DNA of 64,000 nt from Rhodovulum kholense. GTDB lineage: Bacteria > Pseudomonadota > Alphaproteobacteria > Rhodobacterales > Rhodobacteraceae. Position 1 is the first letter of the stretch, and each line of letters opens with the position of its first letter. The notes beneath the pieces were generated by a model. The model was not told the origin of the DNA. It saw nothing but the letters and a program-made list of their open reading frames with translations, and did not search any database. A program made the position numbers and the translations under genes. This document shows, piece by piece, positions 1 to 6,705 of this stretch. The stretch is from contig NZ_QAYC01000007.1 of NCBI RefSeq assembly GCF_003053725.1, positions 124,001 through 188,000 of the forward strand. Reading direction: 5' to 3'.

Positions 1-2
1 GG

Positions 3-509
3 GTCAACACCGAATCCGTCCGGATCGCGGCGGCGCCCAGCTTCTATGCGGTGGCCACGACCGCGCCATTGGATCAGGCGCTGTCCCAGACCGAGGACCT
101 GCGCCACAAGGTGTCGATCCCGCGCGCAATCCGGGCGGTGGGGGCTACCGAAGAAACTGCCGAGGCGCAAAGCTTCATCGACGCGCTGATCCGCATCCGC
201 TCCGAGACGGGGCTTTATCAGGAACTGCCCGGCGCGGTCGAGCTGGACGAACAGACCCTGTTCCGCACCTCGATCGCGCTGCCCTCGAACCTGACCGAGG
301 GCGACTATGCCACCCGGATCTTCCTGACCCGGGGCGGCGAGGTGGTGGACGCCTTCGAGACCACCATCGGCGTGCACAAGGTCGGGCTGGAACGCTGGAC
401 TTACCTGCTGGCCCACCAGCATCCGCTGGCCTATGCGATCCTGTCGCTCGGCATCGCCATCGCCGCGGGCTGGGGGGCCTCGGCCGCGTTCCGGATGATG
501 AAAAGCTGA
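3..509 (+). CDS. TIGR02186-type membrane protein, C-terminal part (5' end outside window)
   Basis: The frame is open from base 3 to the stop at 507-509, so only the C-terminal 168 residues are seen and the true start lies upstream. The remaining part reads like the extracytoplasmic domain of the TIGR02186 family (SVRIAAAPSFYAVATT near the left edge, then a beta-rich stretch). It ends in one hydrophobic helix (HPLAYAILSLGIAIAAGW) and a short basic tail, so the protein is probably anchored by its C-terminus with the bulk outside the cytoplasm. In Rhodobacterales such genes often sit beside TauE/SafE-type permeases; whether one lies upstream cannot be seen here. The biochemical role of the family is unknown. 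The next gene converges from the right with its stop codon immediately adjacent at 510. Confidence 0.7.
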   Translation, partial: VNTESVRIAAAPSFYAVATTAPLDQALSQTEDLRHKVSIPRAIRAVGATEETAEAQSFIDALIRIRSETGLYQELPGAVELDEQTLFRTSIALPSNLTEGDYATRIFLTRGGEVVDAFETTIGVHKVGLERWTYLLAHQHPLAYAILSLGIAIAAGWGASAAFRMMKS

Positions 510-1244
510 TCAGCCGCGCCCGATATAGGGCATCGTCGTCGCCATCACCGTCATGAACTGCACATTGGCCTCGGGCGGCAGGTCGGCCATGTGCAAGACC
601 GCACGCGCGGCATGGGCGACATCCATGGTGGGCTGCACCGGCCGGCCCTCGGCCCGCGCGCGTTCCGTCAGATCCTCGACCAGCGCGGTGCGGGCATTGC
701 CGATGTCGATCTGCCCGCAGGCGATCCCGAAAGGCCGCCCGTCGAGGCTGAGCGTCTTGGTCAGCCCGGTCACCGCATGCTTGGTCGTCGTGTAGCAGAC
801 CGAGCCCTCGCGCGGGACATGGGCCGAGAGCGAGCCGTTATTGACGATCCGCCCGCCCTGCGGGTCCTGCCGTCGCATCCGCGCGAAGGCCGCGCGCGCG
901 GCCAGGAACATGCCGCCGACATTGACCGCCAGCACCTGCGCCCAGGCAGCCGGATCGATTTCGTCGATCGAACCCGAGGGGCCGAAGGTGCCGGCATTGT
1001 TGAACAGCACGTCCAGCCGCCCGGCCCAGGCCATGAAGGCGTCGAAGGCGGCCTCGACGTCCCCGGCATCGGTCACGTCGGCAGGTAGCGACAGCGCACC
1101 CTCGTGCCCCGCCGCGATCTCGTCCAGCAGATCGGCACGGCGGGCCAGAAGCCCGACCCGCCAGCCATTGGCCAGAAACAGCTCGGCCGTGGCGCGGCCG
1201 ATGCCGCTGCTGGCGCCGGTGATCAGGATCGTCCTTGCGGTCAT
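510..1244 (-). CDS. SDR-family NAD(P)-dependent oxidoreductase
   Basis: A 244-residue classical short-chain dehydrogenase/reductase. The cofactor motif TGASSGIG is at residues 9-16, NNAG at 82-85 and the catalytic Tyr-x3-Lys at Tyr151/Lys155, with the usual serine around 138-140. The start chosen is the ATG at 1244, preceded by a GAGGAGG Shine-Dalgarno at 7 bases. It overlaps the stop of the upstream helicase gene by four bases (ATGA), so the two are translationally coupled. A longer in-frame extension upstream lies inside the helicase gene and looks non-coding. The length and the ending resemble the YdfG/serine-dehydrogenase-like branch, which reduces small hydroxy-acids or 3-oxo compounds, but the substrate cannot be told from the sequence. 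Confidence 0.88.
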   Translation of the reverse strand: MTARTILITGASSGIGRATAELFLANGWRVGLLARRADLLDEIAAGHEGALSLPADVTDAGDVEAAFDAFMAWAGRLDVLFNNAGTFGPSGSIDEIDPAAWAQVLAVNVGGMFLAARAAFARMRRQDPQGGRIVNNGSLSAHVPREGSVCYTTTKHAVTGLTKTLSLDGRPFGIACGQIDIGNARTALVEDLTERARAEGRPVQPTMDVAHAARAVLHMADLPPEANVQFMTVMATTMPYIGRG

Positions 1245-2773
1245 GGGCGCGCCTCCTCGGCGGTCAGGGTCAGGGGCGCGGGCGCGGCCACCAGATCGTC
1301 GGCCGTCAGCGCGCGGGTCGGCCGCGCCAGCCGGTAGCGCGTGACCCAAAGCAGGCGCTCTTCGGCGCGGGTGATCGCGACATAGGCCAGCCGTTTCCAA
1401 AGCGGCTGGCCCGCCTCGACGCGGCCCGCCCGGGCGGCCGCGTAAAGATCGGGGGCAAAGACCTGCACCGCAGGCCATTGCGACCCCTGCGCCTTGTGGA
1501 TCGTCACCGCAGCCCCGTGCAGGAAGGCCGCACCCATGGTCGCGGCATAGGGGATGAAGGGTTCCTCTTCGTCGGGCAGTTCGATCTTGACGATCGAAGC
1601 CACCGACAAGCGCGGGTCCTCGGCGCCGATCACATGCATGATCGAGAAGCCCGGCTTGCGACCCGCCCCCACATAGATCACCTGCGCGCCCTTGATCAGC
1701 CCGCGCGCCTCGAGGTCGATCCGTTTCTTGCGGTGTTTCAGCGGCAGCTCGATCCCGTCGCAGATCAGCGGCTCGCCCGGCAACAGCGCGTCCTCGGGCG
1801 CGCCATGGGCCTGGCGGAAGGCGTTGATCAGCCGGATGCGGGTGGCGTTTCGCCAGACCAGCACCGGCGAGCGCGCCATCAGGTCGGAATCGACCCGGGG
1901 CGCCAGCTCGACCCGGGGGTCGCGGGCGGCGGCGTCTTCGACCATCCGTTCGAACCGCTCGAAATCGACCTCGGGGTCGGCCAGCGCATGGGCAAGATCG
2001 AGGATCGGGTTGTCGTCCTCCTGGCGGTGGATGCGGTGCAGTTCCAGCGTCTGCGGCCCGGCCAGCCGGTCGAAGACCATCTTGCCCGACTGGTTGACCG
2101 GCGCGAGCTGCGCGGGATCGCCAAAGAGAACCAGCGCGGGGAAAAGTTCGCGCAGATCATCGAACTGGCGTTCGTCGAGCATCGAGGCCTCGTCGACGAA
2201 CCCGATATCCAGCGGGTCTTCGCGCCGCTTCCAACCCTTGATGAAATCGCTGCCCTTAAGCCCCGCCGCCGCCAGCGCCCCGGGGATCGAGGGCACCGAG
2301 GCATAGAAGGCCTGCGCCCGGTCGAGCGCCGCATCCGTCAGTGCCTCGATCTCGGGGCGGTCGCCCTCGCCGGTCAGCCATTCGGCGATCTTCTCGTATT
2401 CGGGATCGTAGACGGGTGTGTAGATGATGCGGTGGATCGTGGTCGCGGGCACGCCGCGCTGGCGCAGCACGCTGGCGGCCTTGTTGGTCGGCGCCAGAAC
2501 CGCCAGCGTCCGGCGGTCCTTGCGGCGCTTGCCCTCATAATCGCCCGAGACGATCTCGACCCCCGCCTCGACCGCGGCGCGCACCAGTTCCGCCAAGAGC
2601 AGCGTCTTGCCCGATCCGGCCTTGCCGGTGACCGCCAGAACGCCGGTCTTGCCCTCGGTGCGGGCGCTGAGAGTCGCGTCATCCAGATCGACGCCAAAGC
2701 CGCGTAGCATTCCCGCCACGCGATCATGGGCTTCGGCCTGGTCCTCGGAAAAGCGCAGCGCGGGCACGGTCAT
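1241..2773 (-). CDS. RecD-like ATP-dependent DNA helicase (SF1)
   Basis: A 510-residue superfamily-1 helicase of the stand-alone RecD/Dda type. Walker A GKAGSGKT is at residues 50-57, a Walker B-like FVDEASML segment lies in the middle, motif III is GDPAQLAPV, and the C-terminal UvrD-like motifs THKAQGSQ-type (about 424-432) and AITRAEERLLWV (about 466) are present. Such proteins translocate on single-stranded DNA using ATP and are linked to repair or replication restart; the exact pathway is not evident. It is monocistronic with the SDR gene downstream (four-base overlap). The ATG at 2773 has only a weak ribosome-binding site. No nuclease domain is visible, so it is not a full RecD subunit of RecBCD. 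Confidence 0.85.
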   Translation of the reverse strand: MTVPALRFSEDQAEAHDRVAGMLRGFGVDLDDATLSARTEGKTGVLAVTGKAGSGKTLLLAELVRAAVEAGVEIVSGDYEGKRRKDRRTLAVLAPTNKAASVLRQRGVPATTIHRIIYTPVYDPEYEKIAEWLTGEGDRPEIEALTDAALDRAQAFYASVPSIPGALAAAGLKGSDFIKGWKRREDPLDIGFVDEASMLDERQFDDLRELFPALVLFGDPAQLAPVNQSGKMVFDRLAGPQTLELHRIHRQEDDNPILDLAHALADPEVDFERFERMVEDAAARDPRVELAPRVDSDLMARSPVLVWRNATRIRLINAFRQAHGAPEDALLPGEPLICDGIELPLKHRKKRIDLEARGLIKGAQVIYVGAGRKPGFSIMHVIGAEDPRLSVASIVKIELPDEEEPFIPYAATMGAAFLHGAAVTIHKAQGSQWPAVQVFAPDLYAAARAGRVEAGQPLWKRLAYVAITRAEERLLWVTRYRLARPTRALTADDLVAAPAPLTLTAEEARP

Positions 2774-2814
2774 GGGCGCAGCCTACAGGCCGCGCCCATC
2801 CGGTGCCAGCGCGT

Positions 2815-3456
2815 TCAGGCGACGGCGAGTTCCCGTTGCGCCGGGGTCGGCGCCGAGAACGAGGCGCGGAACCAGTCCAGCGAGGTCTCGCGCCCGATGC
2901 CGAGGCGCGCCAGGGTGCGGGGCCAGGCGGCGTCCTGCATTTCCCACAGGCCCACGCCGATGCGGTCGCGGCCCTCGCCCGAGGTGCCGATGACATCCGG
3001 CTCGACCCCCATCAGGCGGTAGATCCGTTCCATCCGCGGGTCGAAGACAGCGACGAAATGGTCGACCGCGAACTGGGCCATCACCTCGCCCGCGCCCAGC
3101 ACCAGCCCGGCCGAAACCTCGCGTCCCGCATCGGGCGCCAGACAGAACCGGGTGCATTCCCAGATCAGCGGGCTTTCGATGCGCGCGCCGCCGGTCACAT
3201 GCAGGAAGTGTTCGTTCACCATCGTCCGCCCGGTCGTGGGAAGAAACCGCATCGAGCCGCCATGGCGTCCGTCGGGTTGTTCCCAGATCACGTAAAGCGG
3301 GTTCAGGGCGTCATATTGGTCGCGCTCTTCGCCCTTGTCGTTGACGCTGACAGCCCAGCCGAGACGGTCATGGAACTGAAGCGCGCGGTCCCTGAACATG
3401 GTGTCGCGCAGAAGCGGGAACTTGTGAAGGTCGACACCGTAGATGTAACGCAGCAT
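2815..3456 (-). CDS. luxI: acyl-homoserine-lactone synthase (LuxI family)
   Basis: A 213-residue autoinducer synthase that would join an acyl chain from acyl-ACP or acyl-CoA to S-adenosylmethionine to make an N-acyl-homoserine lactone. Nearly all invariant LuxI residues are in register: Arg24, Phe28, Trp34, Glu43/Glu44, Asp46, Asp49, Arg70, Phe84, Glu100 and Arg103, including the motif SMRFLPTTGR. The ATG at 3456 was chosen because an AGAGGG Shine-Dalgarno lies 9 bases upstream; an in-frame start at 3480 has none. The gene follows luxR on the same strand after a 127-base gap that carries two palindromes and a CtrA-like box. The chain length of the signal cannot be predicted from this reading. 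Confidence 0.95.
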   Translation of the reverse strand: MLRYIYGVDLHKFPLLRDTMFRDRALQFHDRLGWAVSVNDKGEERDQYDALNPLYVIWEQPDGRHGGSMRFLPTTGRTMVNEHFLHVTGGARIESPLIWECTRFCLAPDAGREVSAGLVLGAGEVMAQFAVDHFVAVFDPRMERIYRLMGVEPDVIGTSGEGRDRIGVGLWEMQDAAWPRTLARLGIGRETSLDWFRASFSAPTPAQRELAVA

Positions 3457-3503
3457 GATTGGTAGCCCTCTGCCGATCACTTGATGGGCTCAGGCTACGG
3501 AGA

Positions 3504-3530
3504 GCTTGGTTACCAGCGCGCTAACCAAGC
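3504..3530. promoter_or_regulatory. perfect 9-bp inverted repeat upstream of luxI
   Basis: GCTTGGTTA (3504-3512) and TAACCAAGC (3522-3530) are perfect inverted copies separated by nine bases. The centre lies about 60 bases before the luxI start codon, within the expected promoter region. It could be an operator (the larger of two lux-box candidates here) or a hairpin in the 5' leader of the luxI mRNA. There is no T-run beside it that would make it an intrinsic terminator for luxR. Confidence 0.6.
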
Positions 3531-3532
3531 GC

Positions 3533-3553
3533 CCCCTAACGTCACGTCAGGGG
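3533..3553. promoter_or_regulatory. lux-box candidate, 21-bp near-perfect palindrome
   Basis: The arms CCCCT (3533-3537) and AGGGG (3549-3553) are extended inward by ACGT/ACGT pairing with a single mismatch, giving a 21-bp palindrome. Its length and dyad form match the 18-22-bp operators bound by LuxR-type dimers, and it sits about 87 bases before the luxI start, where an activator site at a -40s position would be expected. The base sequence is not the Vibrio consensus, so the assignment to LuxR is inference. Confidence 0.55.
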
Positions 3554-3566
3554 AATATTTCTTTTC

Positions 3567-3581
3567 TTAACAGATAGTTAA
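3567..3581. promoter_or_regulatory. CtrA-like box TTAA-N7-TTAA upstream of luxI
   Basis: TTAA at 3567-3570 and TTAA at 3578-3581 are spaced by exactly seven bases, the full CtrA consensus of alphaproteobacteria. It lies just after the luxR stop codon and upstream of luxI. TTAA is rare in this G+C-rich DNA, so a perfect spaced pair is unlikely by chance. A second perfect copy lies at 4525-4539. Confidence 0.6.
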
Positions 3582-3583
3582 GC

Positions 3584-4312
3584 CTAGACGACAATCAGAC
3601 CGGCACTCAGGGCACGGGCCACCGCATGGGTCGTGTTCAGGGCTCCGAGCTTGTGGCGGGCGGTCTCGACATAGACCCGCAGCGTGTGTTCGGAGATCGA
3701 CAGCTCCTGCGCGGCCTGAGCCCGGCTCATGCCCTTGGCCAGAAGCGTCATCGCGCTGAGTTCGCGCGGCGACAGCGCAGCCCGCGGCCCCTGATCGGCC
3801 GATTGCTCGAATTCCAGCGCCTTCTTGTTGAAGTCATGGGCGATCAGGATCAGGTCGCGAAGATTGAGCTGTTTGAACATGTCCCAGGATACATCGGAAC
3901 AACTGTCGTTCACGGTAAAGAGCGCGAACTGCCCCTTGGGTCCATGCAACGGGATCGACACACCCTGATTGCCAAGTCCGTGGGCGATGGCGTCTTCGAA
4001 GAAAGCGCGCGAGGCCTTGCTGGACCAGTCGAGCTCTTTCCAGTCGACCGGATGGAAGCGGCTGTAGCAGCCAAAGATCACCGGATCGATCATCAGGTAG
4101 TCGCGGTCGAGATAGCGGTCGACCCATTCGGTCGAGTAGGTGCCGGCGCCGTAGCGTTCGCCGACGCTGTTCACCCAGTGATAGACGACGTGGAAGACGC
4201 CGTAGCGGTCGCGCAGGTCTTCGGTGGCACGATACAGGTCCTCAAGCGTCGTTGCCCGTTGCAACCGGTCGAGGAACGATTCTAAGCCGCCTTGCATCAC
4301 ATGAATCTGCAT
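3584..4312 (-). CDS. luxR: LuxR-family autoinducer-binding transcriptional regulator
   Basis: A 242-residue quorum-sensing regulator with an N-terminal autoinducer-binding domain (about 15-165) and a C-terminal GerE-type helix-turn-helix (about 178-242, starting LSPRELSAMTLLAKGM). The acyl-homoserine-lactone pocket residues are in the right order and spacing: Trp63, Tyr67, Asp76, Pro77 and Trp91, so it should bind a lactone made by the adjacent LuxI. The ATG at 4312 has a weak GGGG ribosome-binding site; Met6 at 4297 is an alternative. The first 71 bases overlap the 3' end of the small gene upstream, so translation of luxR may depend on it. It probably acts on the palindromes between luxR and luxI. 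Confidence 0.93.
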   Translation of the reverse strand: MQIHVMQGGLESFLDRLQRATTLEDLYRATEDLRDRYGVFHVVYHWVNSVGERYGAGTYSTEWVDRYLDRDYLMIDPVIFGCYSRFHPVDWKELDWSSKASRAFFEDAIAHGLGNQGVSIPLHGPKGQFALFTVNDSCSDVSWDMFKQLNLRDLILIAHDFNKKALEFEQSADQGPRAALSPRELSAMTLLAKGMSRAQAAQELSISEHTLRVYVETARHKLGALNTTHAVARALSAGLIVV

Positions 4313-4502
4313 CGCCCCACGTCGTCACCGACGACGCTCTTTCCCCAACCTGAGCCCGCGCACGGCCTGCCTCGAGGGACGAGATCTCGACAGCTGCCAG
4401 AGCCTGGCAGGTGAGGAGCTCCTCGGACAGAGCGGTCAACCCATTCTTTCTCGCATAGTTCTTGAGGTCGCCGAGAATGTCGATCAGCCACTCGTGCTTC
4501 AT
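4242..4502 (-). CDS. small protein encoded ahead of luxR, out-of-frame overlap
   Basis: An 86-codon frame beginning MKHEWLIDILGDLKNYARKN, with ATG at 4502 and an AGGA Shine-Dalgarno about 8 bases upstream. The first 45 residues form an amphipathic, acidic/leucine-rich helix pair that looks like real protein. The last about 25 residues are arginine-rich and overlap the luxR coding region in another frame, so they may simply be the tail created by the overlap. From memory, short proteins starting in this style occur beside luxR genes in other Rhodobacterales, but this was not checked. No function is known. A CtrA-like box lies 23 bases before the start. Confidence 0.6.
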   Translation of the reverse strand: MKHEWLIDILGDLKNYARKNGLTALSEELLTCQALAAVEISSLEAGRARAQVGERASSVTTWGDADSCDARRLRIVPRPVATGNDA

Positions 4503-4524
4503 GGTCGTTGTCCTGTCTTAGTGG

Positions 4525-4539
4525 TTAATGAAACGTTAA
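4525..4539. promoter_or_regulatory. CtrA-like box TTAA-N7-TTAA upstream of the small gene-luxR operon
   Basis: TTAA at 4525-4528 and TTAA at 4536-4539 are separated by seven bases. On the minus strand it reads TTAA-N7-TTAACC, extending the match. It lies 23 bases before the start codon of the first gene of the luxR operon, overlapping the presumed promoter. A looser 12-base inverted repeat (4510-4521 with 4547-4558, ten of twelve pairs) brackets it. Confidence 0.62.
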
Positions 4540-4584
4540 AATTAGTCTAGCACAGGACAAAATTCGTCGAAATTCGCGAATTCT

Positions 4585-4606
4585 CCCTCCCCAGAAATGG
4601 GGAGGG
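4585..4606. terminator. G/C stem-loop between luxR operon and ccr
   Basis: CCCTCCCC (4585-4592) and GGGGAGGG (4599-4606) form a perfect 8-bp stem with loop AGAAAT. No clear T-run follows on either strand, so termination is only possible. The 12-bp palindrome AATTCGCGAATT lies just left at 4571-4582. Confidence 0.35.
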
Positions 4607-4676
4607 GCCGCAAATGCAAGCTCTTGATTTCCGGTCGGAGGAGAAGCGATTCGCATCTGGAGGACAGATTCGCGAA

Positions 4677-4699
4677 GGGCACACGCTATGCGTGCGCCC
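4677..4699 (-). terminator. stem-loop downstream of ccr
   Basis: GGGCACACGC (4677-4686) and GCGTGCGCCC (4690-4699) form a 10-bp stem with one mismatch and a TAT loop, starting 29 bases after the ccr stop codon. The following minus-strand sequence is only weakly T-rich, so this is a plausible but imperfect intrinsic terminator. Confidence 0.45.
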
Positions 4700-4727
4700 T
4701 GAAATAAACCACAACTTTAGGGCCGAA

Positions 4728-6020
4728 TCAAGCGACGGGACCAGCGTCCAGAACGTCGGCGAAAGTCCGCAGACCGGTGCGCGGCGCCTGCACCAGAACC
4801 GCCATGTTGCCCGGCTTGTGCTCGTTGCGAAGCATCTTCAGATGCGCCTGCGGGATCTCGTCCCAGGGGAAGACCTCGGACATGCAGGGATCGATCCGGC
4901 GCTGGACCATCAGCCGGTTCGCGGCGGCGGCCTGCTTGAGATGGGCGAAGTGGCTGCCCTGGATGCGCTTCTGGTGCATCCAGACATAGCGGGCATCCAT
5001 CGTCAGGTTGAACCCGCTGGTGCCCGCGCAGATCACCACCATGCCGCCGCGCTTGACCACGAAGGTCGAGACCGGGAAGGTCGCCTCGCCGGGATGCTCG
5101 AACACCATGTCGACATTGACGCCCTTGCCGGTGATGTCCCAGATCGCCTTGCCGAACTTGCGGACCTCGCCGAACCACTCCTTGTATTCGGGCGTATTGA
5201 CCTTGGGCAGCTGGCCCCAGCACTTGAAATCCTTGCGGTTGATCACGCCCTTGGCGCCCAGATCCATGACGAAGTCGCGCTTGGACTCCTCCGAGATCAC
5301 GCCGATCGCATTCGCGCCCGCGGTGTTGATCAGCTGGATCGCGAAGGACCCGAGCCCCCCCGAGGCGCCCCAGACCAGCACGTTCTGGCCGGGTTTCAGT
5401 TCATGCGGATGGTGACCGAACAGCATCCGGTAGGCGGTGGCCAGGGTCAGCGTGTAGCAGGCCGACTCCTCCCAGGTCAGGTGCCGCGGCCGTTCCAGCA
5501 ATTGCTGCGCCTGCACACGGGTGAACTGGGCAAAGGACCCGTCCGGGGTCTCGTAGCCCCAGATCCGCTGGCTGGGCGAGAACATCGGATCGCCGCCATT
5601 GCATTCCTCGTCGTCGCCGTCGTCCTGATTGCAGTGGATCACGACCTCGTCGCCCACTTTCCAGGTCTTCACCGCCGAGCCGACCGCCCAGACGATGCCC
5701 GACGCGTCCGAGCCGGCGATGTGATAGGGCGCCTTGTGCCCGTCGAAGGGCGAGACCGGAATGCCGAGCCCCGCCCAGATGCCGTTGTAGTTGACGCCCG
5801 CCGCCATCACCAGGACCAGCACCTCGTGGCTGTCGATGGCGGGCGTATCGACCACCTCGACCTGGAACGACTTGTCGGGCTCGCCATGGCGATCGCGCCG
5901 GATCGCCCACGCATACATCTTCGGCGGAACGTAGCCCAGCGGGGGCATCTCGCCGATTTCGTAAAGCTCCTTCTCGGGCGCCTCATAGGGCGCGATCCCG
6001 GGATTCTGATCAAGGGCCAT
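4728..6020 (-). CDS. ccr: crotonyl-CoA carboxylase/reductase
   Basis: A 430-residue zinc-free medium-chain dehydrogenase/reductase that carboxylates and reduces crotonyl-CoA to ethylmalonyl-CoA with NADPH and CO2, the defining step of the ethylmalonyl-CoA pathway. The cofactor motif GASGGLGSFAIQL is at about 218-230. The NQDDGDDEEC segment (about 131-140) and the NYNGIW segment (77-82) are typical of Ccr rather than of ordinary quinone reductases. The ATG at 6020 has a GAGGAGG site 7 bases upstream; an upstream in-frame ATG at 6038 has none. Length fits the family. The upstream region has TTGCAA/TTTCGC motifs like those ahead of ecm and mcl2. It stands alone, with a candidate terminator downstream. 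Confidence 0.96.
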   Translation of the reverse strand: MALDQNPGIAPYEAPEKELYEIGEMPPLGYVPPKMYAWAIRRDRHGEPDKSFQVEVVDTPAIDSHEVLVLVMAAGVNYNGIWAGLGIPVSPFDGHKAPYHIAGSDASGIVWAVGSAVKTWKVGDEVVIHCNQDDGDDEECNGGDPMFSPSQRIWGYETPDGSFAQFTRVQAQQLLERPRHLTWEESACYTLTLATAYRMLFGHHPHELKPGQNVLVWGASGGLGSFAIQLINTAGANAIGVISEESKRDFVMDLGAKGVINRKDFKCWGQLPKVNTPEYKEWFGEVRKFGKAIWDITGKGVNVDMVFEHPGEATFPVSTFVVKRGGMVVICAGTSGFNLTMDARYVWMHQKRIQGSHFAHLKQAAAANRLMVQRRIDPCMSEVFPWDEIPQAHLKMLRNEHKPGNMAVLVQAPRTGLRTFADVLDAGPVA

Positions 6021-6083
6021 GGGTGCCTCCTCAAGCAATGCTGCGCCGCAGAGTCGCGCTATTCCGAGGAGATACGGTCAGCC

Positions 6084-6097
6084 GCGAAACATTGCAA
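6084..6097. promoter_or_regulatory. TTGCAA / TTTCGC half-sites upstream of ccr
   Basis: Reading the minus strand, TTGCAA (6092-6097) is followed two bases later by TTTCGC (6084-6089), 64-77 bases before the ccr start. They resemble the TTGCG/TTGCGCAA elements upstream of ecm and mcl2 and the TTTGCAAA-type sites known for ScfR-family regulators (PccR, RamB). Assignment to such a regulator is inference. Confidence 0.4.
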
Positions 6098-6145
6098 CCC
6101 GATGCGCGCCCATCTTGAAACTTTATGTCCGAGACGAATCGCTGC

Positions 6146-6490
6146 CTAGTGATAGGTGAAGGTGCCGATCTCGCAGACATTCACGCGCGGTTCGACCAGT
6201 TCGTCGCCATCCTCGAAGACGGCGCGGAAGTCGAACAGGCAATAGCCCGACCCGTCATGGAAATTGACCATCACCGACTGGCCCGAATAGAGGATGTCGG
6301 GGCCCAGGATGTCTTCTTCCCAGGTGCTGGCGCCCGTGTTCGACCCATAGAATTCGACCAGCGCAAAGCCGGTGTTGTTGACGATCCTGACATTGCGGTC
6401 GAGCGCGAAGGCGGGACTCGCGACAGATGCGGCGACGGCCACGGCGAGGAAGGTGGAAACAAGGGTACGAACTGAAATTGGCGCCTCCAC
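6146..6490 (-). CDS. small secreted protein with two cysteines
   Basis: A 114-residue protein starting at GTG 6490, with a clear cleavable signal peptide (hydrophobic stretch about 8-27, then SPAFA before LDRNVRIVN). The mature part is small, beta-rich and ends with GYC and NVC, two cysteines that could form a disulfide. Motifs EFYGSNTG and WEEDILG recur, as far as memory goes, in short periplasmic Rhodobacterales proteins of unknown function that are sometimes misannotated as argininosuccinate lyase; no enzyme domain is visible. The start is uncertain: a GGAGG runs through the second and third codons, so initiation a little further in is conceivable. It is divergent from ecm, which starts 216 bases away. 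Confidence 0.7.
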   Translation of the reverse strand: MEAPISVRTLVSTFLAVAVAASVASPAFALDRNVRIVNNTGFALVEFYGSNTGASTWEEDILGPDILYSGQSVMVNFHDGSGYCLFDFRAVFEDGDELVEPRVNVCEIGTFTYH

Positions 6491-6640
6491 AAGGATACAT
6501 GATCGCGCCGCATACCGTCACAGCGTGTGCCACACCGTCGCCGCGATTCTGGACCATTGAAGGGAGAAAACGGGGCAAAAGCCGCGATTGACGTAGATGC
6601 CGCGCTGCGGCGAATTGACAGAGACAGATTCTTTCGCCTA

Positions 6641-6668
6641 TTTGCATTTGCGTCGCAACATTATTGCG
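6641..6668. promoter_or_regulatory. cluster of TTGCG half-sites upstream of ecm
   Basis: TTTGCA (6641-6646), the 11-bp palindrome TTGCGTCGCAA (6648-6658) and a further TTGCG (6664-6668) follow one another within 28 bases, 38-65 bases before the ecm start codon. The alternating half-sites look like an operator for a dimeric regulator. Confidence 0.5.
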
Positions 6669-6705
6669 GCCAAGGCAGTTCAGTCACCAGCCAAGGGAGG
6701 TCCGT

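Noticed and set aside
4614-6149. Long plus-strand frame across ccr
   Set aside because: Antisense to a securely identified Ccr; no start site or family signature.
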